DNA of 64,000 bases from Dichetophora obliterata (lineage: Eukaryota; Arthropoda; Insecta; Diptera; Sciomyzidae), in contig OY986437.1 of NCBI GenBank assembly GCA_963920525.1, forward strand, positions 28,212,863 through 28,276,862, written 5' to 3'. The position numbers and the translations under genes were made by a program. The notes below the pieces were generated by a model. The model did no database searches. It saw only the letters and a list, made by a program, of their open reading frames with translations, and was not told the DNA's origin. The stretch's first letter is position 1, and every line of letters begins with the position of its first letter. Positions 1 through 11,445 of the stretch are shown in pieces.

Positions 1-74
1 TGAGCGGTGGTCCTCCCTAGGCTTAAAATAGGTTGTGCGTCGGGTTTGAAGCCCACCCGTAAAAACCCATTTCA

Positions 75-884
75 ATGAAAACACAAAAGAATAGAAGAAA
101 ACTGATCCCCAAATCTGATGACGACTACCGCAAACGAAAAACTGATAATGATTTACGGATATGCACCTGGAATGTCCGAACCCTTAATTGGGAAGGTGCC
201 TCTATCCAACTGACTGATGTCTTGGGAAGATACAAAGCTGATATCACTGCTATCCAAGAAATGCGATGGAAGGGACAGGGTTGCATTCGGCATGCACCCT
301 GTGATATCTACTACAGCGGCCATGCGGAGAAGCACGAGTTTGGATGCGGATTTGTAGTTGGCAAGAGACTACGGCCCCACGTCCTGCGATTCACACCTGT
401 GAATGAACGACTTGCCATAATCCGCATCAAGGTTAGATTTTTCAATATAAGCCTAATATGTGCGCACGCTCCGACAGAAGACAAGGACGATGAGATCAAG
501 GAAATTTTCTACGAGCGCCTTGAAAATGCTTACGAGCGCTGCCCCCGCCACGACGTTAAAATCGTGCTTGGTGACTTCAACGCTAAGGTGGGCAAGGAAA
601 ATATTTTTGGTCCAACAGTCGGAAAGTTCAGCCTCCACGACAACACCTCCGATAACGGAATGAGGCTGATTGACTTCGCCGCAGCACGAAACATGGTCGT
701 AAGTAGCACTAGATTCAAGCATCTCAATATTCATAAAGCCACCTGGATGTCCCCTGATCAAAAAACAAAAAATCAAATTGATCACGTTTTGATCGACGGA
801 AGGCACTCTTCCAGTGTATTGGATGTACGCACGATCCGTGGTGCAAACATTGACTCGGATCACTACACGTCTGTGCGCAGCTAA
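75..884 (+). pseudogene. LINE endonuclease domain (EEP fold), frame-shifted at its end
   Basis: This 269-codon frame is the N-terminal half of the LINE polyprotein. It would nick target DNA to prime reverse transcription. Visible motifs in order are TWNVRT (Asn about residue 33), IQEMRW (Glu 62), LGDFNAKVG in the middle, IDHVLID, and a terminal SDHY. These are the usual endonuclease/exonuclease/phosphatase catalytic positions. After SDHY the frame runs into a stop at 882-884, whereas the linker to RT (LCAAKNTRN and onward) continues in the frame that starts at 814. The break is therefore a small indel near 865-877. The ATG at 75 is chosen as the first in-frame Met; the element's true start could differ. 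Confidence 0.85.
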
Positions 885-3045
885 GAATACACGCAACCCT
901 ACACAGAGAAAGCTAGACGTCGACAAGCTGCAATCGAAACAGACAGCCGATGCTTTCGCCACTCGACTCTCACTCCTGCTTCAAAGCACTCCTCCAATCG
1001 ATGATATATGCGCGCAGTGGACACACATTTCCAACTCCATGCGTGCGGCTGCTGAAGAGGTGATTGGCTACCAACGCCCTCGCCGAAACCAGTGGTACGA
1101 CCAGGAGTGTCGCGACGCCACTGCAGAGAAAGACGCCGCCTACAAAGCCACCCTGCAGTCGGTTGTAACGCGCGCTGCTAAGGAGCGATACAAAGAAAAG
1201 AGGAGGGAAGAGAGACATATTTTCAGGCGGAAAAAAAGAGAGGCAGAAAAGCGCGAGCAGGAGAAGATTGAGATGTATGGTGACAGGAATGAGGCCCGAA
1301 AATTTTTCGAAAAAATAAGACGCCTTGCCGATGGTTTTAAAACCGGGGCCTCTTCCTGCAAGGATGAAAACGGGAATCTAGTGACAGATGTCCAGAGTAC
1401 ACTGACGTCATGGAGGGAACACTTCTCTAAACTTCTAAATGGCGACGCTGACAACAATCCCGCCAATAGAGATGATATTCCGGAAACCCCAATTGCGGAT
1501 GACAGCGTCGAGGTTCCGCTGCCCGACTATGATGAAGTTCTGACAGCTATAGCTCGGCTTAAAAATAACAAAGCCGCGGGAGCTGATGGCTTACCTGCTG
1601 AGCTGTTTAAGAACGGAGGTGAAGCTCTACTTAAATGCATTCACGAGCTTCTATGCAGAATATGGTCGGAAGAATGCATTCCGAACGATTGGAATCTCAG
1701 TGTGCTCTGCCCAATCCACAAGAAAGGCGATCCCACTATCTGTGCCAATTACCGTGGGATAAGCCTTCTTAATATCGCATATAAGGTCCTGTCGAGCGTT
1801 TTATGTGAAAGATTGAAGCCCATTGTAAACGAACTGATCGGACCTTATCAGTGTGGCTTCAGACCTGGAAAGTCCACCATCGACCAGATTTTCACGCTAC
1901 GACAAATCTTGGAGAAGACTCAAGAAAAACAAGTCGACACCCACCATCTTTTTGTCGACTACAAAGCCGCCTTCGACAGCCCAATAAGGAAGCACCTGTA
2001 CTCCACCATGTCTGAATTTGGTATTCCTGCAAAACTAATACGACTTTGCAGGATGACACTGAGCAACACCAGCAGCGCAGTTAAAATCGGGAAGGACCTC
2101 TCCCCACCATTTATTACCAAACGAGGTTTCAGACAAGGTGATTCCTTATCGTGCGACTTTTTCAACCTAATGATGGAAAAGATCATCCGAGCTGCTGATC
2201 TGAGACGTAGTGGCACAATATTCTACAAGAGTGTTATGCTGCTTGCGTATGCTGATGACATAGATATCATTGGCCATAATATGCGCGAAGTCAGCTCAGC
2301 ATTTTCCAGATTAGAAAGAGAGTCAAGTCGAATGGGTCTGTCAGTGAATGCAGATAAGACTAAATACTTAGTGTCAACAAACAAACAGTCCCAGCGTCTT
2401 GGAACCCACGTTACCGTTGACAATACCTCCTTCGAGGTTGTGAAGAACTTCGTTTATCTGGGATCCAGCATTAATTCTACCAACGACATCAGCATTGAGA
2501 TCAAACGAAGAATAACTCTTGCCAACAGGTGTTACTTTGGGCTCAGTAGGCAATTGAGAAGCAGAGCCCTCTCTCGACGAACGAAAATCACGCTCTATAA
2601 ATCGCTCATCATGCCCGTCCTACTTTACGCATCACAAACCTGGACGCTGAGCAGTTTAGATGAAAAGACTTTAGGAGCATTCGAGAGAAAGATTCTTCGT
2701 AAGATCTACGGACCAATCTGCGTCAATGGCGAGTACCGAATACGGTGGAATGATGAACTGTATGAGCTGTACGCTGACATCGACATAGTCAAGCGCATTA
2801 AAATCGAGCGGCTTCGCTGGCTTGGTCATGTTCAGCGCATGAAAGACGATGCTCCAGTGAAGAAAACATTCGATTCGGTACCCAGCGGCGGTCAACGCAG
2901 AAGAGGACGACCGCATCTTCGTTGGAAAGACCAAGTAGAGGACAACCTGACGAAGCTTGGAATTTCCAACTGGCGCCAGCAAGCGAAAGACAGAAATGGC
3001 TGGCGCAAATTCTTAGATGAGGCCAAGACCGACATACGGTTGTAG
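814..3045 (+). pseudogene. LINE reverse transcriptase domain, C-terminal part of the same polyprotein
   Basis: The frame is 743 codons long, but the first 20 or so residues are shadow sequence over the endonuclease end; the real protein enters near 873. The order is a basic coiled-coil-like linker rich in Lys, Arg and Glu (about residues 95-160), then the RT fingers and palm. Visible RT motifs are the first palm Asp in FVDYKAAFD (about 380-388), GFRQGDSLS, and the catalytic YADD at 479-482. After it come a thumb and a C-terminal tail ending shortly before the repeat tail. All RT motifs are open, so only the upstream frameshift visibly disables this copy. No RNase H or zinc knuckle is evident. 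Confidence 0.9.
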
Positions 3046-3052
3046 CGCCAAC

Positions 3053-3070
3053 TAAGTAAGTAAGTAAGTA
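3053..3070 (+). repeat. (TAAG)n 3' tail of the LINE
   Basis: Four and a half TAAG units lie directly after the RT stop codon. A short tandem tail of this kind marks the 3' terminus of RTE-type LINEs, so it fixes the right end of the element. Confidence 0.85.
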
Positions 3071-3454
3071 ACGACCGAATTAATAGTAAAATTTGTTCAA
3101 GAGATGTTATTTAGCTTCACAAATAACTGGTTTTTATTCAAACGGTACTTTAACTACTTATTGTTGTTACTTATTGTTAGAAATGAAGTCAAACTCTGAG
3201 TGACTGAGAACATGTGCTTTAGTTTTGTCGCCCCAAATTTCCGTGTGTTGTAACATTCTTGTAAAAAAAATTTTATTTGCATTAAATAATTGCTTTTTGA
3301 CGGTTTTTATGAACCAATCGGATATTTTTACATAAGTAATAATATAAAAAAAACATGGAAATACTACAATATTTTAACTCTTATGGAATAAAATGCTCAC
3401 TACATGGGTTCGTGCTTTAGTTATGTCCGACACTGTATATACGCAAAGTACAAA
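3071..3454. other. Intergenic stretch with a possible lone Tc1-type end
   Basis: No coding potential is visible. The stretch ends near 3437 with a CACTG next to TA (positions about 3430-3437), preceded by an imperfect second copy of 'GTGCTTTAGTT' near 3212. It may be a remnant of a short TA-flanked element, but I could not define both ends. Confidence 0.3.
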
Positions 3455-4234
3455 GATTATACCGATTTTGAAACCAAATTGCAGTTACTTTTTTCTAACA
3501 TAAAAAAACTGGTGTGAATACAGCGAAACAAAATTATCTATCCCTAAATCAAAACTTTTACATATATGCAAAAAAATAAATTGTACACAGCAAGATATTG
3601 TCCTATAGATACATTAAAAATAGAAAAAGTAGATAATTTAAAAATCTTAGGAATTATTTTTAACAATAGATACTTATGGAACGAACATGTTAATTACTTA
3701 TGTAACAATTTATTAAACAGACTAAATATTGTAAAGTGCCTAAGTAGCCAAAAACTTCAATCAAACACTAGATCCTTAATTTATATTGTAAAAACTATTA
3801 TTCTCTCAAAAATCGATTATGGTCTTCCTATCTATGGTTCAACGTCGATAAGAAATCTGCAAAAAATAAAATCCAACTACCACTGCGTAATAAGAACTGC
3901 ACTAGGAGCATTCAAGTCTACCCCAATTCGTAACATTTTAGCTGAAAGTGGGTTGCCATCAATAAATGACCGATTCAACTTCTTGACAGGACGGCTGATC
4001 CCAAAAATAATTCTCTCTGAAGGATCTGATGTAGCACTCCTGGCAAAAAACATACTTAAGCGAAAAAAGCACACTAAATTGGAATCAGCTCTACAAAGGA
4101 TTATTAATGTGGCAGCGACTATAAACATTGATCCAACTCCAATCAAAAAAGCTAAGACGCTTGCTCCTCCATGGCTGTTAAAATATGAATCAGTCATGTT
4201 CGACTTGTGTCCATATAGAAAAAATACCACAAAT
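3455..4234 (+). pseudogene. I-clade LINE, C-terminal reverse-transcriptase fragment
   Basis: An open frame from 3566 encodes the thumb and connection region downstream of an RT. It has a LKILGIIFNN-type segment, an RSLIYIV...SKIDYGLPIYG block and an IRTALGAFKSTPIRNIL block, all characteristic of I/Jockey-type LINEs. About 100 bp upstream, further RT-like pieces (KLQLLFSNIKK, then KLLHICKK) occur in shifted frames, so the N-terminal part is missing or scrambled. The fragment stops exactly at the AAAT target duplication of the inserted DNA element. The same protein continues in frame at 13702 with an RNase H domain. Confidence 0.85.
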
Positions 4235-4263
4235 CGTCACCTAAAATGCCCAAAGGCGTAACC
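4235..4263 (+). repeat. Left 29-bp TIR of element 1
   Basis: This starts CGTCACCTAAAATGCCC, ends GGCGTAACC, and is a perfect inverse of 13669-13697. AAAT lies immediately outside. Confidence 0.95.
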
Positions 4264-6090
4264 AAAGATTATATAGTATAAAGATGTGCCACGTAGAACA
4301 TTAAAAAGTAACAAATATTTTTCAGATCAATACGTAAACTTTTGTGAGCGCGATGAAAAAGCTTTCTTGAGAGAAAAGTTTCCAATCCTTGCATGCACAT
4401 TCTCTCTGCAATGCTCTTTCACTCTTCACTCCACAATGCTTCACAACATAGATCACCACTGCATGGTTTCTCATAGCTAGCGAGAGTCGTGAAATTTAAT
4501 GTTGTAATTGTTTTTTCCGTTGTTGTTGTTGTTGGAACCAAGCAGTTGTGATCTCTGCTTGACAGCAACAAATGTTTTTGTTTGCTTGCATTATTTTCAT
4601 GATGATTTCCTTATTTTGTGCGAAGCAGATTTTTCTTATTCACTGCTTGCAATTAATATTGACTATTTTTGATTGACTCAGCCAGAGCAGTAAAATCTGC
4701 TTATATATTCAGAATCTTAAGGAAAACTGAATAACGACATACAAATCCATCCAATGAATTCAAAATTGTTTATAAATAAAATTTTTAATTCACATTGAAT
4801 TTTAAAAAATTGATTAGATATTAATTTAAAATATTTTTTTTCGTTATTCAGAATAATTAATTATTTTTTATTCATATCAATTCTATTTACAAAGAATGCA
4901 ATTCAAAAAGAATTTAAAATTTTTCAATAATTAATTTTTTGTACATTATTTTTTTTTTGATTCATTGCCTATTCATGTGTTATTCATTATTAATTTTATA
5001 GTCATTATTAATTTTTTATTTATTATTATTTGGTTCCATACTCAAAAGTGAATAACAAGATTTTTTTTTCATTTTATTTATTATTCAAAAGTGAATGAAA
5101 AATTAGAAATGAATACGAAATTTATAAGGAATAAAAAATTAATAATGAATAAAAAATTAATAGCGAACATTTAATTCATAAAATAGTAGTGAATAACTAA
5201 ATTTTTTATTCATTGTATTTTTTATTTAAAAGTGAATAACAAATTAATAACAGTGGTAAACAATTTAAAAAAAGTTTGCGCGACAAAAACGATATTGCTA
5301 GTTCGATTGAGTATTTTTTCTAGATAATAAAAATTATTAAGACCAGGTTGGTTCGAATTTTTTTAGAAGAATTTTTCAATTTTTTTGAGTTTTGAAAAAT
5401 ACTACCCAGTTATGATCCTATAACTCCAAAAGTATTCATTTATTTTACAAGTTTTATAAATATTTACAAATGTGACATTTATACCTTTTATTTAATTTTT
5501 TATTTACATTTGTGAAAGAGTTTAAAATATACCATTTATTTAACATATCCCATTTTTAAACATTGTTAAAAAAATATTTCAACGAATATATTAGGTAAAA
5601 AGTATGATTGTAGTAGGTTGGATATTAACGTATTTCGGTTTTAGTAAAAATACTCAAAACTACCTGCATCAAAGTCGACGTGGTGAGTTCGTACTAAATA
5701 AAGTCTGCTGACTTTAAAAACCAAATTATCATATATTTAACTAAAGATTTTGTTTACAAACAATGTTCTTAGCGTTTTTAGCTAAATTTAAAAATCCCTA
5801 AACCGCAATTTTACATTATAATAGGATTTGCAACACTGCAAACTCTTTGAAATGAGTCATAGCAGAATTTTTTTACAACATTCATGATTTTAAATTTTTA
5901 TTTGTTTTCTTGATATAATCAGTTTTCAACACTACCTGGATTATTTTGAATTGCCATGGACATGAGTAAAATAACAGAAATAACGTAAACAAAGATACGT
6001 CAAAAATAAATCAAAACAAAACAACGAAATCTTCGCGCCGGTATAAATAACTAGCTGAAACACTGTGTGTTGCTGCTACGTCCCCGTTGC
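4264..6090. other. AT-rich left flank of element 1
   Basis: No gene is supported here. About 4740-5260 is a low-complexity tract built from degenerate 'GAATAAAAAATTAAT' and 'TTATTCATTATTAATTT' words on both strands, probably a decayed minisatellite. A (GTT)n run sits at about 4519-4535. The rest is AT-rich with no recognisable domain. Confidence 0.6.
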
Positions 6091-6094
6091 CAAA

Positions 6095-6385
6095 CGCCCA
6101 TAACATGCTATCAGTGAAACGGCACGAGTAAATTGTGGTCGAGTACCGAATTGCGAGGCTGTGCAGCGACCTATAACTCCAAAGCTATTCAATATCAAAA
6201 AATTTCAGTTGTGTGGGAGGGGTAACGCCCATAAAATTTTATCAGTGAAACGTGTAAATTGTAGTCGAATACCGAGTTTCGAGTCTATGCGACCAATAAC
6301 TCCAAAGCAATTTGATATCGCAAATTTGGGTGGTGTAGGAGGTGCCACGCCTACTTTCCCAACGCCCATTACATGTTATCAGGGA
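6095..6385 (+). repeat. Tandem duplication of a ~130-bp unit inside element 1
   Basis: Two and a part copies of a unit follow each other near 6095, 6227 and 6358. Each opens with AACGCCCATAACATG- or AACGCCCATAAAATT-like sequence, then ATCAGTGAAAC, GTCGAGTACCGA-like sequence and TAACTCCAAAGC. The unit is GC-richer than its surroundings. The overlapping 81-codon open frame at 6161-6406 follows the repeat and is not considered a gene. Confidence 0.7.
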
Positions 6386-6389
6386 AGCC

Positions 6390-8298
6390 TGATAAAAAAT
6401 CTTTGAAAATTCTTTAATTCTTTTCGAATTGCATTCGTTCTATAATACTCATACAATTTAACACAAAGCTTATATTAATATAACTTATTTTCTGGTTTGT
6501 TTGTTTAATTGACATTTGTACAAATCTAAATGACTTAACGGACTTCGCTCAATTTGAGTACACATATTGTGTGCATCCTAGATGAGATTGTAACATACTT
6601 AGTTTTGATCACGCTCATTCCACCCATTTCCACTTACGTAAATTTTGATATTGAAAATCTTTTTTTAAAAAATTTTTTTGCAAATTAAATTTAAAAAATT
6701 TCAGTAATTTTAATACCAAAAACATTCACATATCTTTAGAATTTCAGAAATTTTTGGTACAACGACTTTTTTATAAAACATCGTTCCCAAGAATGAGAAA
6801 AAACGACATGAAAATCAAAACTTTGACTTTCGATGCAAATATGTCCGCTATTTTAAATATATTTAATTCAAATTTTTTGATCAAAGTTTTAATAAAAGCA
6901 CTTTACAAAAATGGTTTCTACTGTAGCGTTAGGTCAGTGAATATATTCTTTAATTTTTTTTTTTCAAAAAACTGTCTAAAATATTGAATTTTTACTCAAA
7001 AAATTATTAAAAAAATGTCTTTGTTGTATAAATAAGAATTATAAGTATAAATAAGAATATAAATAAGAATTGCAAATTGCATATCTGAGTACTTTTCATA
7101 AAGTAAAGCATGTATTTGCAATAATATAATAAAAATATATAAAAGTAGTTAAATAAAAAAAATTTCCGCAAAAAAAAAACTTAAAAAATATTGCATGAAA
7201 AGTTAATGATGGCATATTTTAATTACAATATTGTTTTTAATAATTGTAAAAAAATAATATTTTTTAGAATTATATATAAGCTTAATGCCAATTAAGTTCA
7301 TGAAGCAACAGGTTGCAACAACAATAAGTTCTTTGCAGAACAAACCACCAAGCAGACTAGACAGCTGTTTTGTTGATAGCTACATCAACTCATTGCTTAC
7401 AACATTATTCGCTGCTAAGCTTCAACTAATCAACACACAAAATATACCTAGATTATGATATTATATTCTTTATGATATTATATTCTTGAAATTATATAAC
7501 AAAAAGATAAGAGATAATGCAGCAAATATAATAACTTTAAATAATATAATGTTCGTAGGGTAGCTAAGTAAAAAAATTGCCTACATTTTCTAAGTAAAAC
7601 CTAATGAAATTCTGCTACATTTTGTTGGCAGCTATATCGTCTATTCAGATGTTTCGTGCATCAAATCTATACTATCATTTCTATTGCTTTTCAATATTAT
7701 GCTCACATTTGCTCACATTGCCGCTTACTTATTCTCTCGCTCTCAAAAGCTTTAAATCGTTCGCTCGCTGACTCTCATAAAGCTTTTATGTGGATTTATG
7801 ATAAATCCACATTCAAATTTTACTGTGCCACTTGCTTGTATGGCGGTGGCACATCTTCCTATTATATTATCTGTGGCGTAACCCTCAAAAAGCAAAATTC
7901 GTTTTTTGATTGAATCTGGTGCACAAGGCTAAAATACATGGTCCTACAAAATTTTAGGCTCCTACCTTCAAAAACAACGATTTTATTTAAGAAATGGAAA
8001 AAGACGTAACATCATTTGAAAGTTTCCATAAAACACAAAAGACGTAACCCACATTATTTTAAATAGAGCAAACAGTATTGATTCATGCAGGCATTGATTT
8101 TTGTTCAAATTTTTTTGTTTTGTTTATCTTTCTTAATTTGTTTCATTGTTTTTCCGCCATTTTGATTTCCGCCATTTTGAGCGTGTGACAGTTGCTCTTT
8201 CCTAGATTAGTTTTCTTTCTGTTATTAATCAGTGAACATTGGCGATTTTGGCTATATTTGTGCAGATTAATTAAAAAAAGTGAATTGGAGTGTTAAAA
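6390..8298. other. Non-coding left arm and presumed promoter region of element 1
   Basis: This is AT-rich sequence without a gene. A short hairpin at about 7788-7812 has arms ATGTGGATTTA and TAAATCCACAT with a 3-base loop. TIR-like words recur: GGCGTAACCC near 7872, GACGTAAC near 8006, and GACGTAACCCACAT near 8041. A matching GACGTAACCCACAT lies near 13504 on the right side. The last 200 bp before the gene contain two CCGCCATTTTGA copies and an initiator-like ATCAGTGAAC near 8229; promoter function is an inference. Confidence 0.55.
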
Positions 8299-9143
8299 AT
8301 GATATCAAGCGATGAATATAACTTAAATGAAGCTATAAAGCTTCAAAATATAAAATATCTTGAAATATATATAAATGGAAATATATAAAGTATCTATAGT
8401 AAGCCCCCTAAAAGAAATAAAAGAGTTGAAAGCAAAACTAATCGCATGTATGGAAAAAAATATGAGAGACGGTCAAATGGAAATGATTATTCGGAAAGCA
8501 TGGCAAGAGAAATGAAACCGGGATGCACATCGTCATTTTGTGCAAGCAACTCGTCTCGACATTGTTCTTTTTTTCAAGAAATGGAGCGAATGGAAATATT
8601 CGACAGTTTCTGGCAAATGTCTTGGAACCAAAAGAAAATTTACGTAACCAGTCTTATTGAGACAATAAGCAGAAAACGAATATATGCAGTAGATTCTCGT
8701 CGCTCAGTTACAAAGATATATTTTTTAAAGACAAATACAATGCGTCTCCAAGTTTGCCAGAAAATGTTTCTGTCAACGCTAGGAATAACAGAAAAAATGG
8801 CAAGAAACTGGGTGAATTTAGCTGAGTTAAACGGTAGTCATATAGGTCCCGAAAAACACACCACTTTAAAAACTCAACAACGAAAAGTTACAAAGAATGG
8901 AAAACAGTATGAACAAAGATTGGAATTTTTAAATAAATGGTTAGAAGATGTGCCCAAATTGGAATCACACTATCGACGTCAGTACACTAACAGATTGTAT
9001 CTACAATCGGATTTTAAAAGCTATAGACACATGTATGACGTTTATTGTGATGAAAGCAAATTACATAAAGAAAATGGGATATTGCCTGTATCTTTTCCCA
9101 AATTTAGAAACATTTTAGAGCAAAATAAAGTATCTATATTTAA

Positions 9144-9613
9144 GGCCCAGTTATAATAGACGTAATGTAAAGTAACGTAATGTTGTCAACTGTCATCGTG
9201 ATGGGACGTAATGTAAGAAAACGTTGTAGCAATTATAATAGGCAGTAGCCAGGCAGTTGTTTGTCGTAAATAATTGCACGTTCCTGTACAAATACAATTA
9301 AATCTTCGTCATCCACAGCTGTGGATACATAAAACTATCACATGAATAACGAAAACTCAACAAAAAGCATAGTTCAACAACATAAAATAGCGCAATAATC
9401 GAATCTAACCTCAATGTTTAGTTGTTCTTTGAACAGACGTAATGTAAAGTAACGTAGAAATCGAAATCCAACGGATCTTTACGTCCCGTTACATTACGTT
9501 ACTTCTATAATAATCACTTGTATAAGAAAAGTATTGATTGAAACAGTAAGTGACAGAACACACTGCTGCAGTGGCATTTCACTACATTACGTTACGTCTA
9601 TTATAACTGGGCC
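9144..9613. mobile_element. 470-bp MITE with GGCCCAGTTATAATAGACG TIRs
   Basis: The two ends are inverted copies of GGCCCAGTTATAATAGACGT and extend into related internal repeats (ACGTAATGTAAAGTAACGTA). TTTAA flanks both sides (9139-9143 and 9614-9618). The same junction can be read as a 3-bp TTA duplication with an extra A in the TIR, which would fit PIF/Harbinger. Removing the MITE and one flank restores the element 1 gene frame. No coding capacity. Confidence 0.88.
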
Positions 9614-9904
9614 TTTAAGCCGAAGAATGACATGTGTGATATTTGCACATCGTATGAAGCTAAGAACTTATCAGAAGCTCAGTATGACCTCCACAGAGAG
9701 GACATAAAAAACATGAGAGAAGAGAAGTTGAATGATATAGAAAACGCAAAATCTGAACATATATTATTATTATGTATGGATATGCAAGCCGTAAAGCTGA
9801 TTCCACAATCAAATACAAATGCTTCGTACTACAAAATGAAGTTACAGGTACACAATTTTACCATATACGATATTAAAAGTCACGAATCTGACAACTTTGT
9901 CTGC

Positions 9905-11003
9905 ACTCAGGGAATTATTGAATTTCGTACACGGCTGCCATGAAAAAGATGAGGCTGTAGTAGCCATACTAGCGTTATAATATATGAAATGAAGTCACCT
10001 TAGCTGAAAGTTTATTGCAAGCACTTCATTAAAGCTCTCATAGCCCTAATTGAATCTGCAATAATCATAAAAAAAAAACAAAAATTATGTTGAGCGTCTA
10101 TTTAAAATAAGAGCTGTGGTTACAGTTGTGATACATTCAGTATTGTGCCTACTGCAACCAACTTTTAAATCTTGCGTGTAGAGAAACTCCAATACGGCTA
10201 TTGTAGCCTCAATACGGTTTTCACGCTTTTACTGATGATACTTAAACCACAAAAGACAAATTTCTCCATTTTAGTTTTGGCTTTGCAGCGTGCTTGTTGG
10301 CAAATATTAAAAAAAAATGTTTTTAAAGTTAATCGGTATTTTCTTTGATAATCGCTATAATTTGATAATATATATTATGCCTATTGTACTGAAAAAGGCA
10401 TGGACTATCTTACAATTCCATTGTCTAGGTCTATTTGTAAGCATGTTTCAGATGCATGCTAATGGTTTGTCGTTTATAACATGCGATTTTTAAAGTTAAA
10501 TAAAAAAAAATTTTTAAAAAAATAGTTTGTAAAGTTCTATGAACAATTAAAATTTTATATTTATTTGATCAAAAAAGTAATATTTTTCAAATGATTTGAA
10601 ATAAAAATTTAAAAAATATTTAAAAAAAACACTTTTATTAAACAAACGGCATTAAGAAATTGGTGATAACAATTTCGGCTGTCAAAACTGAATTCCTCTC
10701 ACCATCGCAAAAGGCGCTGTTATGACCTCGCCAACAATTCGGCTGTCAAAACCGAATTCCTCTCACCATAGCAAAAGGCGCTGTTATGACCTCTCCACAA
10801 TTCGGCTATCAAAACCGAATTCCTCTCACCATTAAAAGTTCTTACAACTTTCTGTGAGGTTGTCAAAACCGGCAGAGAATCTCTTAAACAGGAATTTAAC
10901 AGCCCTTATGGAAGTTGTCAGAGCCTCGCATATAAAATTTTTTGAGAACCGTAATATTACGGCTAGAAGAAGCGAAGTTTTGATAGCATCGCCAGTTCTG
11001 TGA
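9905..11003. mobile_element. Unclassified 1.1-kb insertion in the element 1 gene
   Basis: The coding sequence leaves off after the codon at 9902-9904 and resumes at 11004, judged by the element 2 protein. The inserted DNA has no coding frame. It contains a short tandem array at 10669-10835. Short CACTCA words occur at both ends in opposite orientation, but no convincing TIR or target duplication was found, so the exact ends and class are open. Confidence 0.55.
10669..10835 (+). repeat. 2.6 copies of a ~64-bp tandem repeat
   Basis: Units begin near 10669, 10733 and 10797. Each contains the imperfect palindrome TTCGGCTGTCAAAACCGAA, then TTCCTCTCACCAT and AAAAGGCGCTGTTATGACC. The copies differ at only a few bases, so the array is young relative to the surrounding sequence. 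Confidence 0.8.
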
Positions 11004-11445
11004 GTGTGGGACGAGTCCGAAGGAAATCTTGTTGCATCAACTTTTGCAACCTGCATTATAAAATATATAAGAAACGTAATTGATCAATTGCCGAGTATAA
11101 ACCATATTATTATATATTCTGATGGCTGTTACTGTCAGAATCACAATGAAGTACTATCTAATGCCTTACTTTCTATATGTGTCGAGACAAATATTACAGT
11201 GGAATACAAATATTTAGTCGTTGGCCATACACAAATGGAATGTGATTCGACACATTCAATTATTCAAAGAAAAATTAACAAAAAACAGATCAATTTACCA
11301 TCACAGCTTGTCGATTTAATGAAAACTTCACGAACAAAGCCAGCACCTCTTAAGGTTCATCACCTGGATCATAAATACTTCCTTGACTACGACTCTATTC
11401 CTAAGCGGTATTCTTCTATTCGACCAGGTAAGATAAATATTAATA

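Larger units (their letters stand above)
1..3070 (+). mobile_element. RTE-like non-LTR retrotransposon, 5' end cut by window
   Basis: One plus-strand LINE runs from the window edge to a short terminal (TAAG)n run. It encodes an apurinic-type endonuclease followed by a reverse transcriptase in one frame-shifted coding region, with no RNase H. The simple-repeat 3' end, the single EN-RT polypeptide and the C-terminal WLGHVQRM-type segment fit the RTE group of insect LINEs, which is family knowledge and not tested here. Bases 1-74 are in-frame-like leader with stops and look like the 5' end of the usual unit. No target duplication can be judged because the left end is at or beyond the window edge. 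The clade is the least certain part of the call. Confidence 0.85.

Noticed and set aside
7780..7815. Hairpin as a terminator or miRNA precursor
   Set aside because: An 11-bp stem with a 3-base loop is too short for a miRNA precursor, and terminators of this kind are not expected in a fly.
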